Of a stretch of DNA of 64,000 nt, positions 46,806-54,916 are shown in pieces. The DNA comes from Streptomyces sp. L-9-10. Its GTDB lineage: Bacteria > Actinomycetota > Actinomycetes > Streptomycetales > Streptomycetaceae. The DNA is taken from NCBI RefSeq assembly GCF_004151105.1, contig NZ_PHRF01000146.1:115412-179411 (forward strand), given 5' to 3'. Numbering within the stretch: the stretch's first letter is position 1; each line of letters begins with the position of its first letter. The notes below the pieces were generated by a model, which did not search any database, had not been told where the DNA came from, and was given only the letters and a program-made list of their open reading frames with translations. A program made the translations under genes and the position numbers.

Positions 46806-47690
46806 TCAGGGCCGTGGGGCGTCCGGTTGCGCGGCTGGTGCCGGGTGCCGCGAGGACCGGGACCGGTCGGCAAGCAGCTTCAGGTGTTCCGCGGAGGGGG
46901 ACCCTGGTTCGGCGGTGGAGACGCCCAGGGTCTGCTCGGGGTCGTCGGCGGCGGTGAAGGCTTCGTAGCCCAGGACGAGGTCTCCGACGACGGGGTGGCG
47001 GAAGCGCTTGGTGCCGTGGGTGCGCTGGAACACGTCGTGGCCGGCCCACCAGTGGCGAAAATCCGCGTCCTGGACGGAGAGTTCGCCGACGAGCCCGGCC
47101 AGGGCGGGGTCATGCGGGTGGCGTCCTGCGTACAGGCGAAGTGAGGCGACGATGCCGCGGGCGGCGTCTTCCCAGTCGGCGTACAGGGTCCGGAAGTGGT
47201 CGTCGAGGAAGATCAGGCGGGCCATGTTGCGGCTGTGGGCGGGCAGGGCCTCGAAGTCCGTGTACAGGGCGCAGGCGAGGTGGTTGGCGGCCAGGACGTC
47301 CATGCGGCGCCCGTAGACGAGGGCGGGGACGTCGGTGAGGCTGTCCAGGAGCAGCCGCAGACCGGGGCGGACGTGCTGCGGGGGCAGCGGGCGGGGACGG
47401 GTGCGGGCCGGTTTGGCGACCCGGAACAGGTGGGCGCTTTCCAGATCGTTCAGGCGCAGGGCGCGGGCGATCGCGTCCAGGACGGATGCGGAGACGTTGA
47501 GGTGGCGTCCGCGCTCCAGGCGGATGTAGTAGTCGACGCTGACGCCGGCGAGCTGGGCGACCTCCTCGCGCCGTAGGCCCGGCACGCGGCGGGCGCCGGG
47601 CTGGGGTGCCAGGCCCGCCTCCTCTGGGGTGATCTTCGCGCGGCGCGAGCGGAGAAAGTCCCGCAGCTCGCTGTTCGGTTCCTGGGCCAT
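46806..47690 (-). CDS. XRE family regulator with MmyB-like C-terminal domain
   Basis: 294 aa, same family as the regulator at 17.4 kb. The HTH is GARRVPGLRREEVAQLAGVS followed by VDYYIRLERG; the C-terminal part has VLAANHLACALY, SRNMARLIFLDD, LRLYAGRHPHDPALAGLVGELSV and HGTKRFRHPVVGDL. It is divergent from the aldo/keto reductase gene, with a 7-bp-arm inverted repeat between them. The pairing again is one regulator of this type with one NAD(P)H oxidoreductase. The ligand is unknown. Confidence 0.92.
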   Translation of the reverse strand: MAQEPNSELRDFLRSRRAKITPEEAGLAPQPGARRVPGLRREEVAQLAGVSVDYYIRLERGRHLNVSASVLDAIARALRLNDLESAHLFRVAKPARTRPRPLPPQHVRPGLRLLLDSLTDVPALVYGRRMDVLAANHLACALYTDFEALPAHSRNMARLIFLDDHFRTLYADWEDAARGIVASLRLYAGRHPHDPALAGLVGELSVQDADFRHWWAGHDVFQRTHGTKRFRHPVVGDLVLGYEAFTAADDPEQTLGVSTAEPGSPSAEHLKLLADRSRSSRHPAPAAQPDAPRP

Positions 47691-47735
47691 GCCACCACCG
47701 TAGACCGGGGTGGCCCGGGGAGCAGCTGCGCCAAA

Positions 47736-47754
47736 GGGGGTCTGTCGGACCCCC
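47736..47754. promoter_or_regulatory. Inverted repeat between XRE and aldo/keto reductase
   Basis: GGGGGTC (47736-47742) and GACCCCC (47748-47754) flank TGTCG. It lies 46 bp from the XRE start and 81 bp from the reductase start. It is a likely operator; its sequence differs from the palindrome at 17342, but both contain GGTC/GACC half-sites. Confidence 0.5.
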
Positions 47755-47834
47755 GGTCAGAGTGGGTCTCCCGCCCCGGCCGTGAGCGGTGCTCGTCTGG
47801 TGGAAGAGCAAGCACGCACCTGGAGGCACCCCTG

Positions 47835-48851
47835 ATGAAGCGCAGGATTCTCGGCGGCACCGGCATGTCGGTGAGCGAATACGCGCTCGGCACGATGATG
47901 TTCGGCGCGATGGGCAACACCGACCACGACGAGTCGGTCCGCATGATCCACACGGCGCTGGACGCCGGGATCAACCTCATCGACACCGCCGACGTGTACT
48001 CCGGCGGCGAATCGGAGGTGATCGTGGCCAAGGCACTCAAGGGCCGGCGCGACGATGTCGTCCTGGCCACCAAGTTCGGGCTGGCGATGGGCGAGGACCC
48101 CAATCGGGGCGGCGGCTCGGCCCGCTGGATCCGCCGCGCGGTGGAGGACAGCCTGCGCCGCCTGGACACCGACCATGTCGACCTGTACCAGATGCACCGC
48201 CCGGACCCGCACACCGACATCGACGAGACCCTCGGCGCCCTGTCGGACCTGGTCCGAGCCGGGAAGGCCCGTGCCATCGGCGGCTCGTTCTTCTCCCCCG
48301 AGGAGATCGTCGAGGCCCAGTGGACGGCTGAGCGGCGCGGTCACCACCGTTTCCGCACCGAGCAGCCGCCGTACTCGATCCTCACCCGCGGTGTGGAGAG
48401 CCGGGTGCTGCCCACGGCCCGGCGATACGGCATGGGCGTGCTGACCTTCGGCCCGCTCAACTCCGGCTGGCTCTCGGGCCGCGCGGATCCCACCACCGGG
48501 CACCGCGGTGCAGGGGCGGGGGCGAAGATGTTCGATCTCACCCAGCCGGGCGTACAGGCCAAGGCCGACGCCGTGCGCAAACTGACCGCTCTGGCCGCTG
48601 AGGCCGGCCTGCCGCTGCCTCATCTGGCCACCGCCTTCGTCCGTGCCCATCCGGCGGTCACCGCGGTACTCATCGGCCCGCGCCGCCCCGAACAGCTGAC
48701 CGACCTCCTCGCCGCGGCCGGCGCAGAACTCGGCGACGACATCCTCGACCGCATCGACGAGATCGTCCCGCCCGGCGCCGACGTGAATCCCGGCGACTTC
48801 TACATCGACCCCACCCCGCCGATCACCGACAAACGCCTGCGCCGCCGCTGA
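47835..48851 (+). CDS. Aldo/keto reductase
   Basis: 338 aa. The (alpha/beta)8 fold is supported by GTMMFG, INLIDTADVYSGGESE (catalytic Asp and Tyr near residues 51 and 56), VVLATKFG (Lys near 79) and DLYQMHRPDP (His near 118). The NADPH-binding end is AVTAVLIGPRRPEQL. It reduces carbonyls with NADPH. GGAGG lies nine bases before the ATG. The 3' end overlaps by about 50 bp the opposite-strand kinase fragment. It is probably controlled by the divergent XRE regulator. Confidence 0.93.
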   Translation: MKRRILGGTGMSVSEYALGTMMFGAMGNTDHDESVRMIHTALDAGINLIDTADVYSGGESEVIVAKALKGRRDDVVLATKFGLAMGEDPNRGGGSARWIRRAVEDSLRRLDTDHVDLYQMHRPDPHTDIDETLGALSDLVRAGKARAIGGSFFSPEEIVEAQWTAERRGHHRFRTEQPPYSILTRGVESRVLPTARRYGMGVLTFGPLNSGWLSGRADPTTGHRGAGAGAKMFDLTQPGVQAKADAVRKLTALAAEAGLPLPHLATAFVRAHPAVTAVLIGPRRPEQLTDLLAAAGAELGDDILDRIDEIVPPGADVNPGDFYIDPTPPITDKRLRRR

Positions 48852-49414
48852 CCGTGGTCAGCAGACGGTTGTCCAGGAGGTGCGGCCGGTCCGTGCCGGC
48901 CGGCGGGATCGTAGGCGCCCTCAGTCCAGGCCCGGTCCAGGATCTCGTCGACCGTCTCGTCGACGGTCTGCGACGAGGTGTCGAGCCAGAGCCCGATCCT
49001 GGGCGTGCTGTCCCGCAGCACCTTGTCCAGATCACGCGGCTGCCAGTCCGGCCCGTATCCCGACTTGGCCCGCTTCTTCTCGCGCTCCGCGACGGCGTCC
49101 GGGTCGGGCGAGAGCACGACGACGGCCAGCGGACGGCTGGTGATGGACTCGGTGATCTCGGCCAGGTGCTCACCCAGCAGGATGTCCTGGACGACGGCCG
49201 TGAATCCGGCGCGGCAGTACGCGTCGGCGGACGCGGCGGCGAGCTGGTGCCGCAGTCTGAGCTGGGTGAGGGCCTGCGGCGGCGGATCGGCGGTCATGTG
49301 CACCTGGCCGTTGACGATCATGCGGCGGAAAAGGTCACCGCGCACATGAACGGAACGGGGCAAACGCTCGGCGAGTGCCTGCGCGACGGTCGATTTCCCC
49401 GCTGCGGTGACGTC
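48800..49414 (-). pseudogene. 5'-truncated P-loop kinase (CPT-like ATP-binding protein)
   Basis: About 200 codons of an AAA/zeta-like small-molecule kinase remain: VTAAGKSTVAQALAERLP, VHVRGDLFRRMIVNGQV, VVVLSPDPDAVAERE and TSSQTVDETVDEIL. The start codon and first beta-strand are missing, and the first P-loop residue, normally Gly, is read as Asp right at the junction with IS630 sequence (about 49,414). The frame continues upstream through transposase sequence in antisense, so no proper start exists. The C-terminus runs on past family length into the aldo/keto reductase gene. Confidence 0.7.
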
Positions 49415-49436
49415 CGATCCGACCGCTGGAGGCGCG

Positions 49437-50407
49437 GTGGCCGAGCCCGTCCGTGTGCGCAGACTGACCGACCAGGAGGGGCAGAAGCTGCAGCAGATCG
49501 TGCGCCGGGGCAGCAGCAGTTCGGTTCGCCACCGGCGGGCGATGATGCTGCTGGCCTCGGCCGGCGGGAACCGGGTGCCGGTGATCGCCCAGCTGGTGCA
49601 GGCCGCCGAGGACACCGTGCGCGATGTGATCCAGCGCTTCAACGAGATCGGCCTGGCCTGCCTGGACCCTCAGTGGGCGGGAGGCCGTCCCCGCCAACTC
49701 AGCCCTGACGACGAGGACTTCGTCGTCCAGACGGCCACCACCCGCCCCGCCAAGCTCGGCCGGCCCTTCACCCGCTGGTCGCTGGTCGCTGGTCGCTGCG
49801 CAAGCTCGTTGCCTACCTGCGGAAAGTCCACGGCCGGGTGATCCGCATCGGCCGCGAGGCGTTACGTGGTTTGCCCGCCCGCCGCGGTGTCACCTTCCAG
49901 CGCACCAAGACCTGGAAGGAATCACCCGACCCCGAGCGCGAGGCGAAGCTGGACCGGATCGAGGAGGTCCTTGACCGCACCCCGGACCGGGTGTTCGCCT
50001 TCGACGAGTTCGGCCCGCTCGGAATCCGGCCCACCGCAGGCTCGTGCTGGGCCGGACAGAAGCATCCCGACCGGCTGCCGGCCACCTATCACCGCACCCA
50101 CGGAGTACGCCATTTCCACGGCCGCTACTCGGTCGGCGACGACCGCCTGTGGGGTGTCAACCGCCGCAGGAAAGGTGTCGCGAACACGCTGGCCGCGCTG
50201 AAGTCGATCCGCGCCGCCCGGCCCGACGGCGCACCGATCTACGTGATCATGGACAACGCCCGTCACCGTGACGTCCTGGCCGCAGAACGCGAGGAACGCG
50301 CCCGCATCCGAAGCGAGAAGGGCATCCGCTGGGGCGGGCGCCAGCGGGCAAGGCATTCACCGGGAAGGCCAACCGCCCGTCATCATGGCCTCATTTTGGC
50401 GACGTGA
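49437..50407 (+). mobile_element. Degenerate IS630-family transposase
   Basis: The N-terminal HTH part (RRLTDQEGQKLQQIVRRG, RHRRAMMLLASAGG) is intact from GTG 49437 with GGAGG before it. At 49774-49794 the 7-mer GCTGGTC is present three times where one copy gives the family sequence; two extra copies (+14 nt) shift the frame, which resumes as LRKLVAYLRKVHGRVIRIG. The DDE core keeps Asp1 (FAFDEFGPL) and Asp2 (YVIMDN), but the sequence then jumps to ARHRDVLAAEREERARIRSEKG, the extreme C-terminus. The segment with the catalytic Glu is thus deleted. No terminal inverted repeats were recognised. Confidence 0.8.
49774..49794. repeat. Triple 7-bp tandem repeat causing transposase frameshift
   Basis: GCTGGTC occurs three times head to tail. 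Removing two copies restores the reading frame across the transposase, so this looks like replication-slippage expansion. Confidence 0.85.
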
Positions 50408-50807
50408 GCATCTCCAGAAGGATGCGCTGCAGATCGGTGCGGTCCTGCGGGGTGATCCTCGCCAGCCTGCGGTCGAACTCCGCCGCGAGCGCTGAGAGCG
50501 CGCGGTCCCGCGCCGCCTCGCCCTCGGCAGTCAGGATGAGCCGATGCCGCCGCAGGTCCTCGTCGTCGATCTCGCGCCGCATGAAACCCTTTGCGACGAG
50601 GTTGCGGACGTAGACCGTCACGCTCGCTTTGGGGATCATCAGCGCCGCCGCGAGTTCGGCAGGGTACGGCGACGCGGCCACCTCGGCCAGCACGAAGAAC
50701 TCCTTCGTCTCCAGCCCGAGCTCGGCCAGTTCAGCGCTGCAGGCATCCATTACCACGCTCAGCAGACGCTGGTTCAGCGTCCACAGCTGCGCCCCGTCAA
50801 CCGCCAC
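50391..50807 (-). CDS. MarR family regulator
   Basis: 138 aa from GTG 50807, chosen because GGAGGGG lies six bases upstream. An upstream TTG in the same frame at 50855 would remove most of the promoter. The winged helix is seen in SPYPAELAAALMIPKASVTVYVRNLVAKGFMRREIDDEDLRRHRLILTAEGEAARD. It is divergent from the alpha/beta hydrolase gene. The 115-bp spacer is AT-rich with an imperfect dyad around 50,831-50,858 (ACAGTT..AATTGT) and two AGTTC direct repeats. Its 3' end overlaps the IS630 remnant, which may mark the insertion boundary. Confidence 0.85.
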   Translation of the reverse strand: MAVDGAQLWTLNQRLLSVVMDACSAELAELGLETKEFFVLAEVAASPYPAELAAALMIPKASVTVYVRNLVAKGFMRREIDDEDLRRHRLILTAEGEAARDRALSALAAEFDRRLARITPQDRTDLQRILLEMLTSPK

Positions 50808-50922
50808 GCAAGCCCCTCCGTCCGTCCAGGTGGTACAGTTCTGAATTAGTTCCAAATTGTATCAGAGAGTGTTTCGTACTGCACAGTTATGGAACAAACA
50901 TTTACGCGAAAGGCGCCATCAG

Positions 50923-51837
50923 ATGCTTCAGCACATCACGATCCCGCGCGGACCGATCGATCTCGCGGCCGACCTCCACCTGCCCGACAGCATCGACGAT
51001 GCGGCGCCGCTGCGCGCCGTGGTGCTCTCCACACCCGGCAGCAGCGTGAAGGAGCAGATCGGCGCGAACTACGCATCCCGTCTCGCCGCCCGCGGCGTCG
51101 CGGCGCTCGTGTTCGACCCCGCCCACCAAGGTCAAAGCGGCGGAGAGCCCCGCGACCTCGAAGACCCCTACCGCCGCGGCGAGGACATCTCCTATGCGAT
51201 CGACGCGCTCCGCACGATCCCCGGCATCGCCCCGGAACGCATCGGCGTCCTCGGCATCTGCGCCGGCGGAGGCTACGCAGTGCACACCGCCCGCACGGAC
51301 CATCGCATCAAAGCGGTCGGCACGATCGTCCCAGGCAACATGGGCACGTCGTTCCGCAGCTTCCAGCCGGATGGCGCGGCGGCCGCACTCGACACCATGG
51401 CCGACGCTCGCATCGAAGAGACCCGCTCCGGCGAGCTGACCCGCGTGAACTGGCTGCCCGACACCTTGGAAGAAGCCACAGCAGCCGGGCTGACCGATAT
51501 CGACACGACCCAGGCAGTCACCTACTACCGCACCGAGCGGGGCAGGAACAAACACTCCACGAACCGCCGCCTCTCGCGCGGCGACTCGCTGCTGCTGGGC
51601 TACGACGCCTATCACCTGGTCGACCAGCTCATGACCCAACCGCTGCAGGTCATCCTCGCCGGACGCACCGGCAACACCGGCTCCTACGAGTCCGGCATGC
51701 AGTTGTGGAAGCTGGCACCCAACCCGGTCGACCTCATGGTGATCGACAGCGCCGGCCACTACGAGATGTACGACGAGCCCGAGTACGTCGACGCCGCCGT
51801 CGACCGGCTCGTCAACTTTTACCTGAACAACCTGTAG
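50923..51837 (+). CDS. Alpha/beta hydrolase, YcjY/dienelactone hydrolase-like
   Basis: 304 aa. The core has LRAVVLSTPGSSVKEQ, a nucleophile elbow GVLGICAGGGYAVH (Cys at the nucleophile position, as in dienelactone hydrolases) and VIDSAGHYEMYDEPEYVD with the likely catalytic His. GAAAGG precedes the ATG at 50923. No signal peptide is visible. It is divergent from the MarR regulator, which is probably its repressor. The substrate is unknown. Confidence 0.85.
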   Translation: MLQHITIPRGPIDLAADLHLPDSIDDAAPLRAVVLSTPGSSVKEQIGANYASRLAARGVAALVFDPAHQGQSGGEPRDLEDPYRRGEDISYAIDALRTIPGIAPERIGVLGICAGGGYAVHTARTDHRIKAVGTIVPGNMGTSFRSFQPDGAAAALDTMADARIEETRSGELTRVNWLPDTLEEATAAGLTDIDTTQAVTYYRTERGRNKHSTNRRLSRGDSLLLGYDAYHLVDQLMTQPLQVILAGRTGNTGSYESGMQLWKLAPNPVDLMVIDSAGHYEMYDEPEYVDAAVDRLVNFYLNNL

Positions 51838-51850
51838 ATCATCCAACCCG

Positions 51851-52282
51851 GTGAACCAATGCGGTCACGGCACTACTGAAACCGCGGTGGGAGAGCTGTT
51901 GCACCAGCGCGGCTGGCGAACGGCTTTCACAGTCTCTGAAAGGGTGAACGCGTGGGCCACCCTGGTGAGCGCCATCGAGCAAGGCTACGGCGACGACATC
52001 TACGAGTACACCAACGACCTGTACGGCCGAAACTGGCTGCACGAGGCATGGCTCCTGCTGGACGAACACATCGTCCAGCTCTGGACCCCGCGGATCAAAG
52101 CCCTGGACGACCGGTACAAGGCTGCGACCATCGACGACGACGGCCAAGCACTCGACCAGTTCCACAGGCTGCCCGGCCCCGACCTGTGGTGGTGGCGGCG
52201 ACACCCCCGCATCCTCACCAAAGACCTCGGGCGCTCGCTTCGCTCGGCTGGCGCCATCGGCACCGACCCGGACACAACATGA
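51851..52282 (+). CDS. Hypothetical protein, 143 aa
   Basis: A soluble protein rich in Trp, Asp and Tyr with a helical look (VNAWATLVSAIEQGYGDDIYEYTNDLYGRNWLHEAWLLLD region) and a conspicuous WWWRRH near the C-terminus. No family is recognised. It starts at GTG 51851, only 13 bp after the hydrolase stop, so it may be co-transcribed with that gene. Composition is normal for the organism. It could be an immunity- or Imm-like protein by its acidic, Trp-rich makeup, but that is speculation. Confidence 0.5.
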   Translation: MNQCGHGTTETAVGELLHQRGWRTAFTVSERVNAWATLVSAIEQGYGDDIYEYTNDLYGRNWLHEAWLLLDEHIVQLWTPRIKALDDRYKAATIDDDGQALDQFHRLPGPDLWWWRRHPRILTKDLGRSLRSAGAIGTDPDTT

Positions 52283-52680
52283 CCCTCAGCCTCCTGAGAT
52301 TACGGGACAGCCCTTATCAGCCCGACGAGGGCGGCGATGTCGAAGGCCGCGTCGTCCGCAGGGAAGCGGAAACCGGAGCCTCGCAGTCGCTCGATGGCGC
52401 CGGCCCGGCGGAGCGACGAGGTGTACTTCGTCGCCCTGAGCGACTTCAAGTCCGACTTGTTGCCCGGCACAAGTGAATCCTCTCCGTGGTCTCGGGAATC
52501 GATGTCGAGGTGGAGCGGCGTCGGAGAGCGCGCCGCCCGTCTTGCTGAATCAACGGTCCGCGGTTTTCTGCCATTTATGGCGTGGACCAATCGTTAGGGC
52601 GCTTCCGGACATGCGCGTACGCTCGCTCAAGGCCATCACGTCACAGATCGCTGTTCCGGAACGCCAGTTCGCGCCGTGCC
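52283..52680. other. Low-information region with one doubtful minus-strand ORF
   Basis: About 400 bp. A minus-strand frame (52590-52300, 96 codons, TTG start) has a C-terminal half that looks protein-like (SSLRRAGAIERLRGSGFRFP, then DDAAFDIAALVGLI). Its N-terminal half does not, and no Shine-Dalgarno is evident. It may be the tail of a lost gene. GC content is lower than the neighbourhood around 52,540-52,600. Confidence 0.3.
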
Positions 52681-53259
52681 TCAGCTCTGATCCGCGTCGT
52701 CCGTTCCGTGGGGAAGCAGAGGAAACAGCCGGGTGATGAGGGCCACCGGTCGGGCGCTGTCGGGCCGGGCCAGGGGGCGTTGTTCGCGGTCCTGGTAGGG
52801 CGCGAGCGCCCGTCGGATCGTCTCCGCGACCCGGCTCATCTCTTCGGGTGTCAGGTAGGCGACAGCGCTGAAGGCTTCGTCGTCGCGCCACTCGGCCGGC
52901 GCCCGGTCTCGCTGGGTCAGCCATCGTTGCCAGCTCTCGTCCTCCAGCCCTCGGGCCAGGTCACCGAACCGCTCCCCCGTGGACGCGTCGGCAGCGGGGC
53001 CCGGCTGCCTCAGGCGCCAGGGGCGGGCGCGGCCCCCGCGGTGAGGGGCTTCTTCGATGTATCCGTGGCGTGCGAGTTGCCGTAGGTGAAATGAACAGAG
53101 CCCGGAGCTGTGACCCAGCCGGGAGGCGGCTTCGGTCGCCGTGACCGTGCCGACTTCGGCGAGCAGGTCCAGCAGGGCTGTGCGGACCTCGTGCTCGCGC
53201 AGTCCGTCGCCCGTGTCGCGCGTTTGGTCGCGGGGAGTGTTGAGGTCATCTTCAGTCAC
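52681..53259 (-). CDS. ArsR-like helix-turn-helix regulator
   Basis: 192 aa from GTG 53259 (VTEDDLNTP). The N-terminal winged helix reads REHEVRTALLDLLAEVGTVTATEAASRLGHSSGLCSFHLRQLARHGYIEEAP. The C-terminal part is longer than in classical ArsR and lacks metal-binding Cys pairs. The start codon abuts a TTTGCAAA palindrome, with a second copy 17 bp further on, so strong autorepression is expected. It is divergent from the peptide deformylase gene and may control it. Confidence 0.85.
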   Translation of the reverse strand: MTEDDLNTPRDQTRDTGDGLREHEVRTALLDLLAEVGTVTATEAASRLGHSSGLCSFHLRQLARHGYIEEAPHRGGRARPWRLRQPGPAADASTGERFGDLARGLEDESWQRWLTQRDRAPAEWRDDEAFSAVAYLTPEEMSRVAETIRRALAPYQDREQRPLARPDSARPVALITRLFPLLPHGTDDADQS

Positions 53260-53284
53260 TTTGCAAACTCTGCTACTTTGCAAA
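53260..53284. promoter_or_regulatory. Paired TTTGCAAA operator
   Basis: The perfect 8-bp palindrome TTTGCAAA occurs at 53260-53267 and 53277-53284, a 17-bp period that is close to one and a half helical turns. It sits immediately upstream of the ArsR-like start codon and 100 bp before the divergent deformylase gene. Confidence 0.7.
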
Positions 53285-53383
53285 GGACTTGGCAAGCGGT
53301 TCTTGCCACAGGGCCACGGGCGCTCGCATCGGGCCGCGGTGATGTCCGCGGTCTCTGTGGTGTACGCAGAAGGGGAGACAGTG

Positions 53384-54046
53384 ATGTCCGTTCGTCACGA
53401 GCGGTCCCGTTCCACCGACCGGCGAGTCCGTGTTCAGGGACGCCCGGTTGACTCCTATCCGGCTCTGCCGCCGGAGGCGGAGCGGGGGTCGGTGCGCCGG
53501 GTCACGGTGGTGGGTGAGGAGATTCTGAGCCGTTCGTGCCAGGAGGTGACCGCGTTCGGCTCCCCCGAGTTGTCGGCGCTGATCGACGACATGTTCCTGA
53601 CGATGTATGTGGCCGACGGTGCCGGTCTGGCTGCCAACCAGGTTGACGTCGGCCTTCGGCTGTTCGTGTACGACTGCCCTGACGACTTCGGCATTCGGCA
53701 TGTGGGCCATCTCATCAACCCGGTTCTGGACCTGCCCGATCCGGGAAGCCGCCGGCTCATTGACGACATCGAGGGCTGCCTGTCCGTGCCCGGTGCCGGC
53801 ATGGCGGTTCCCCGCACCGATCGTGCCGTCGCACGGGGGCTCGACAAGGACGGCGCCCCCATCGTCATCGAGGGAACGGGCTACTTCGCCCGGTGTCTGC
53901 AACACGAGACCGATCACCTCTCCGGCCACACCTATCTCGATCGCCTCTCCAAGCGGGATCGCAGAGACGCGCTGCGACAGATGGCGGACCGCCGTGACGA
54001 CGTCTTCGCCCAACGCGCGATCAAGGCGGCCGGCCTGGGGCAGTGA
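53384..54046 (+). CDS. def: Peptide deformylase
   Basis: 220 aa. All three metalloprotease motifs are present: GAGLAANQVD (motif 1, GxGxAAxQ), EGCLSVPG (motif 2, with the metal-binding Cys) and CLQHETDHLSG (motif 3, HExxH). It removes N-formyl from nascent proteins in the cytosol. The N-terminal extension of about 35 residues before RRVTVVGEEIL is longer than in E. coli Def. GTG 53381 or ATG 53384 follow AGGGGAG. Streptomycetes carry several def paralogues; this one is paired with an ArsR-like regulator, so it is probably an inducible copy. Confidence 0.93.
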   Translation: MSVRHERSRSTDRRVRVQGRPVDSYPALPPEAERGSVRRVTVVGEEILSRSCQEVTAFGSPELSALIDDMFLTMYVADGAGLAANQVDVGLRLFVYDCPDDFGIRHVGHLINPVLDLPDPGSRRLIDDIEGCLSVPGAGMAVPRTDRAVARGLDKDGAPIVIEGTGYFARCLQHETDHLSGHTYLDRLSKRDRRDALRQMADRRDDVFAQRAIKAAGLGQ

Positions 54047-54498
54047 GTGAGGGGCCTTGGCCCCGGATCCCGGAGACTTGAAACGTGTATGCCGAGGATC
54101 TGAGAATGGACGGCGCGGACTCGGCCACCCACGCCGCTGAAGGCGGAGAACGCGGCCCCGTGACGGAGGCCGCGGCCTCGACCCGGTTGCGCGGGACGCT
54201 CGGTGTTCCGGTGGCACTCGTCCGAGGAGGCCGGGGTAGGCCGGTGAGCGGGCGGCCGAACGGTGTGACCGCAGCGGGGGCAGGGCACTTGGTCAGGGGT
54301 TTCGGCGCAGCCGGGTGCACGGATTCGAGGTGACCCGTGGGCAGGGGGAGCGGCCGGTTGCCGAAGGGACAGCGGCGGCTCCGGGTGCTCTTCTTCGTGA
54401 GGGAGCCGTTTCGGTTCCCGCCTTCGTGGGTCCGGGTGACCCGGCCGTCCGTGCCGGATCCTGTGGACTCACCCTTCTCTCCGGACAGGGGTTTCCGT
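54047..54498. other. Intergenic region upstream of secreted-protein pair
   Basis: About 450 bp between the deformylase stop and the Ala-rich secreted protein. Open frames here lack coding character and Shine-Dalgarno sites. It presumably holds the promoter of the secreted pair; no specific motif was recognised. Confidence 0.4.
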
Positions 54499-54915
54499 AT
54501 GAAGCTTCACCACATCGCCATCGCCTCCCTCGCCACCGCCTCCCTCATGGTCGGGGGTACGGCCGTGGCGTGGGCCGGCACAGGCACTGCCGCCACGCCT
54601 TCCGTGCGGACGGACCGTGCCCTGCCCGACCCCGTGGCCTGCGCGGCCTCCACCACCGCTGCCGCCGCGGCTGTCGCCAACGCGGCGGCAGCCGCCGACG
54701 CCGCCAAAACCGACGCGGCGACCTCGGCGGCGGCGGCCAAGGCTGTCGCCGCGGCCATCGCGGCCGGCGCGCCCACCTCCGCGCTGGCCGAGGCAGCCGC
54801 CACCGCCACGGCCGCCACGGCGGCGGCGGTCACCTCCGCCGACGCGACCGTCGCGGCCACCACCACGGCCGCCGCCGCCACCGCGGCAGCCGTAACCGCC
54901 TGCGCGACGGCCTGA
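54499..54915 (+). CDS. Secreted alanine-rich low-complexity protein
   Basis: 138 aa. The signal peptide is MKLHHIAIASLATASLMVGG with a likely cleavage after AVAWA. The mature part is over half Ala with Thr, Asp and Lys, and two Cys (DPVACAAS and VTACATA) near its ends that could form one disulphide. The Ala/Thr-rich body (AAAAVANAAAAADAAKTDAA, TSALAEAAATATAAT) predicts long amphipathic helices. No family is recognised. Its stop is 1 bp before the next start, so the two secreted proteins are co-translated. A cell-surface or spore-envelope role is a guess. Confidence 0.7.
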   Translation: MKLHHIAIASLATASLMVGGTAVAWAGTGTAATPSVRTDRALPDPVACAASTTAAAAAVANAAAAADAAKTDAATSAAAAKAVAAAIAAGAPTSALAEAAATATAATAAAVTSADATVAATTTAAAATAAAVTACATA

Positions 54916-54916
54916 C

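Noticed and set aside
49437..50407. Programmed frameshift for the IS630 transposase
   Set aside because: Some IS630 elements use frameshifting, but the disruption here is a +14-nt tandem duplication without a slippery heptamer, and the third catalytic residue is deleted anyway.
51851..52282. Toxin-antitoxin pair with the doubtful ORF at 52.3-52.6 kb
   Set aside because: The second ORF lacks a plausible start and coding character, and neither matches a known TA family.
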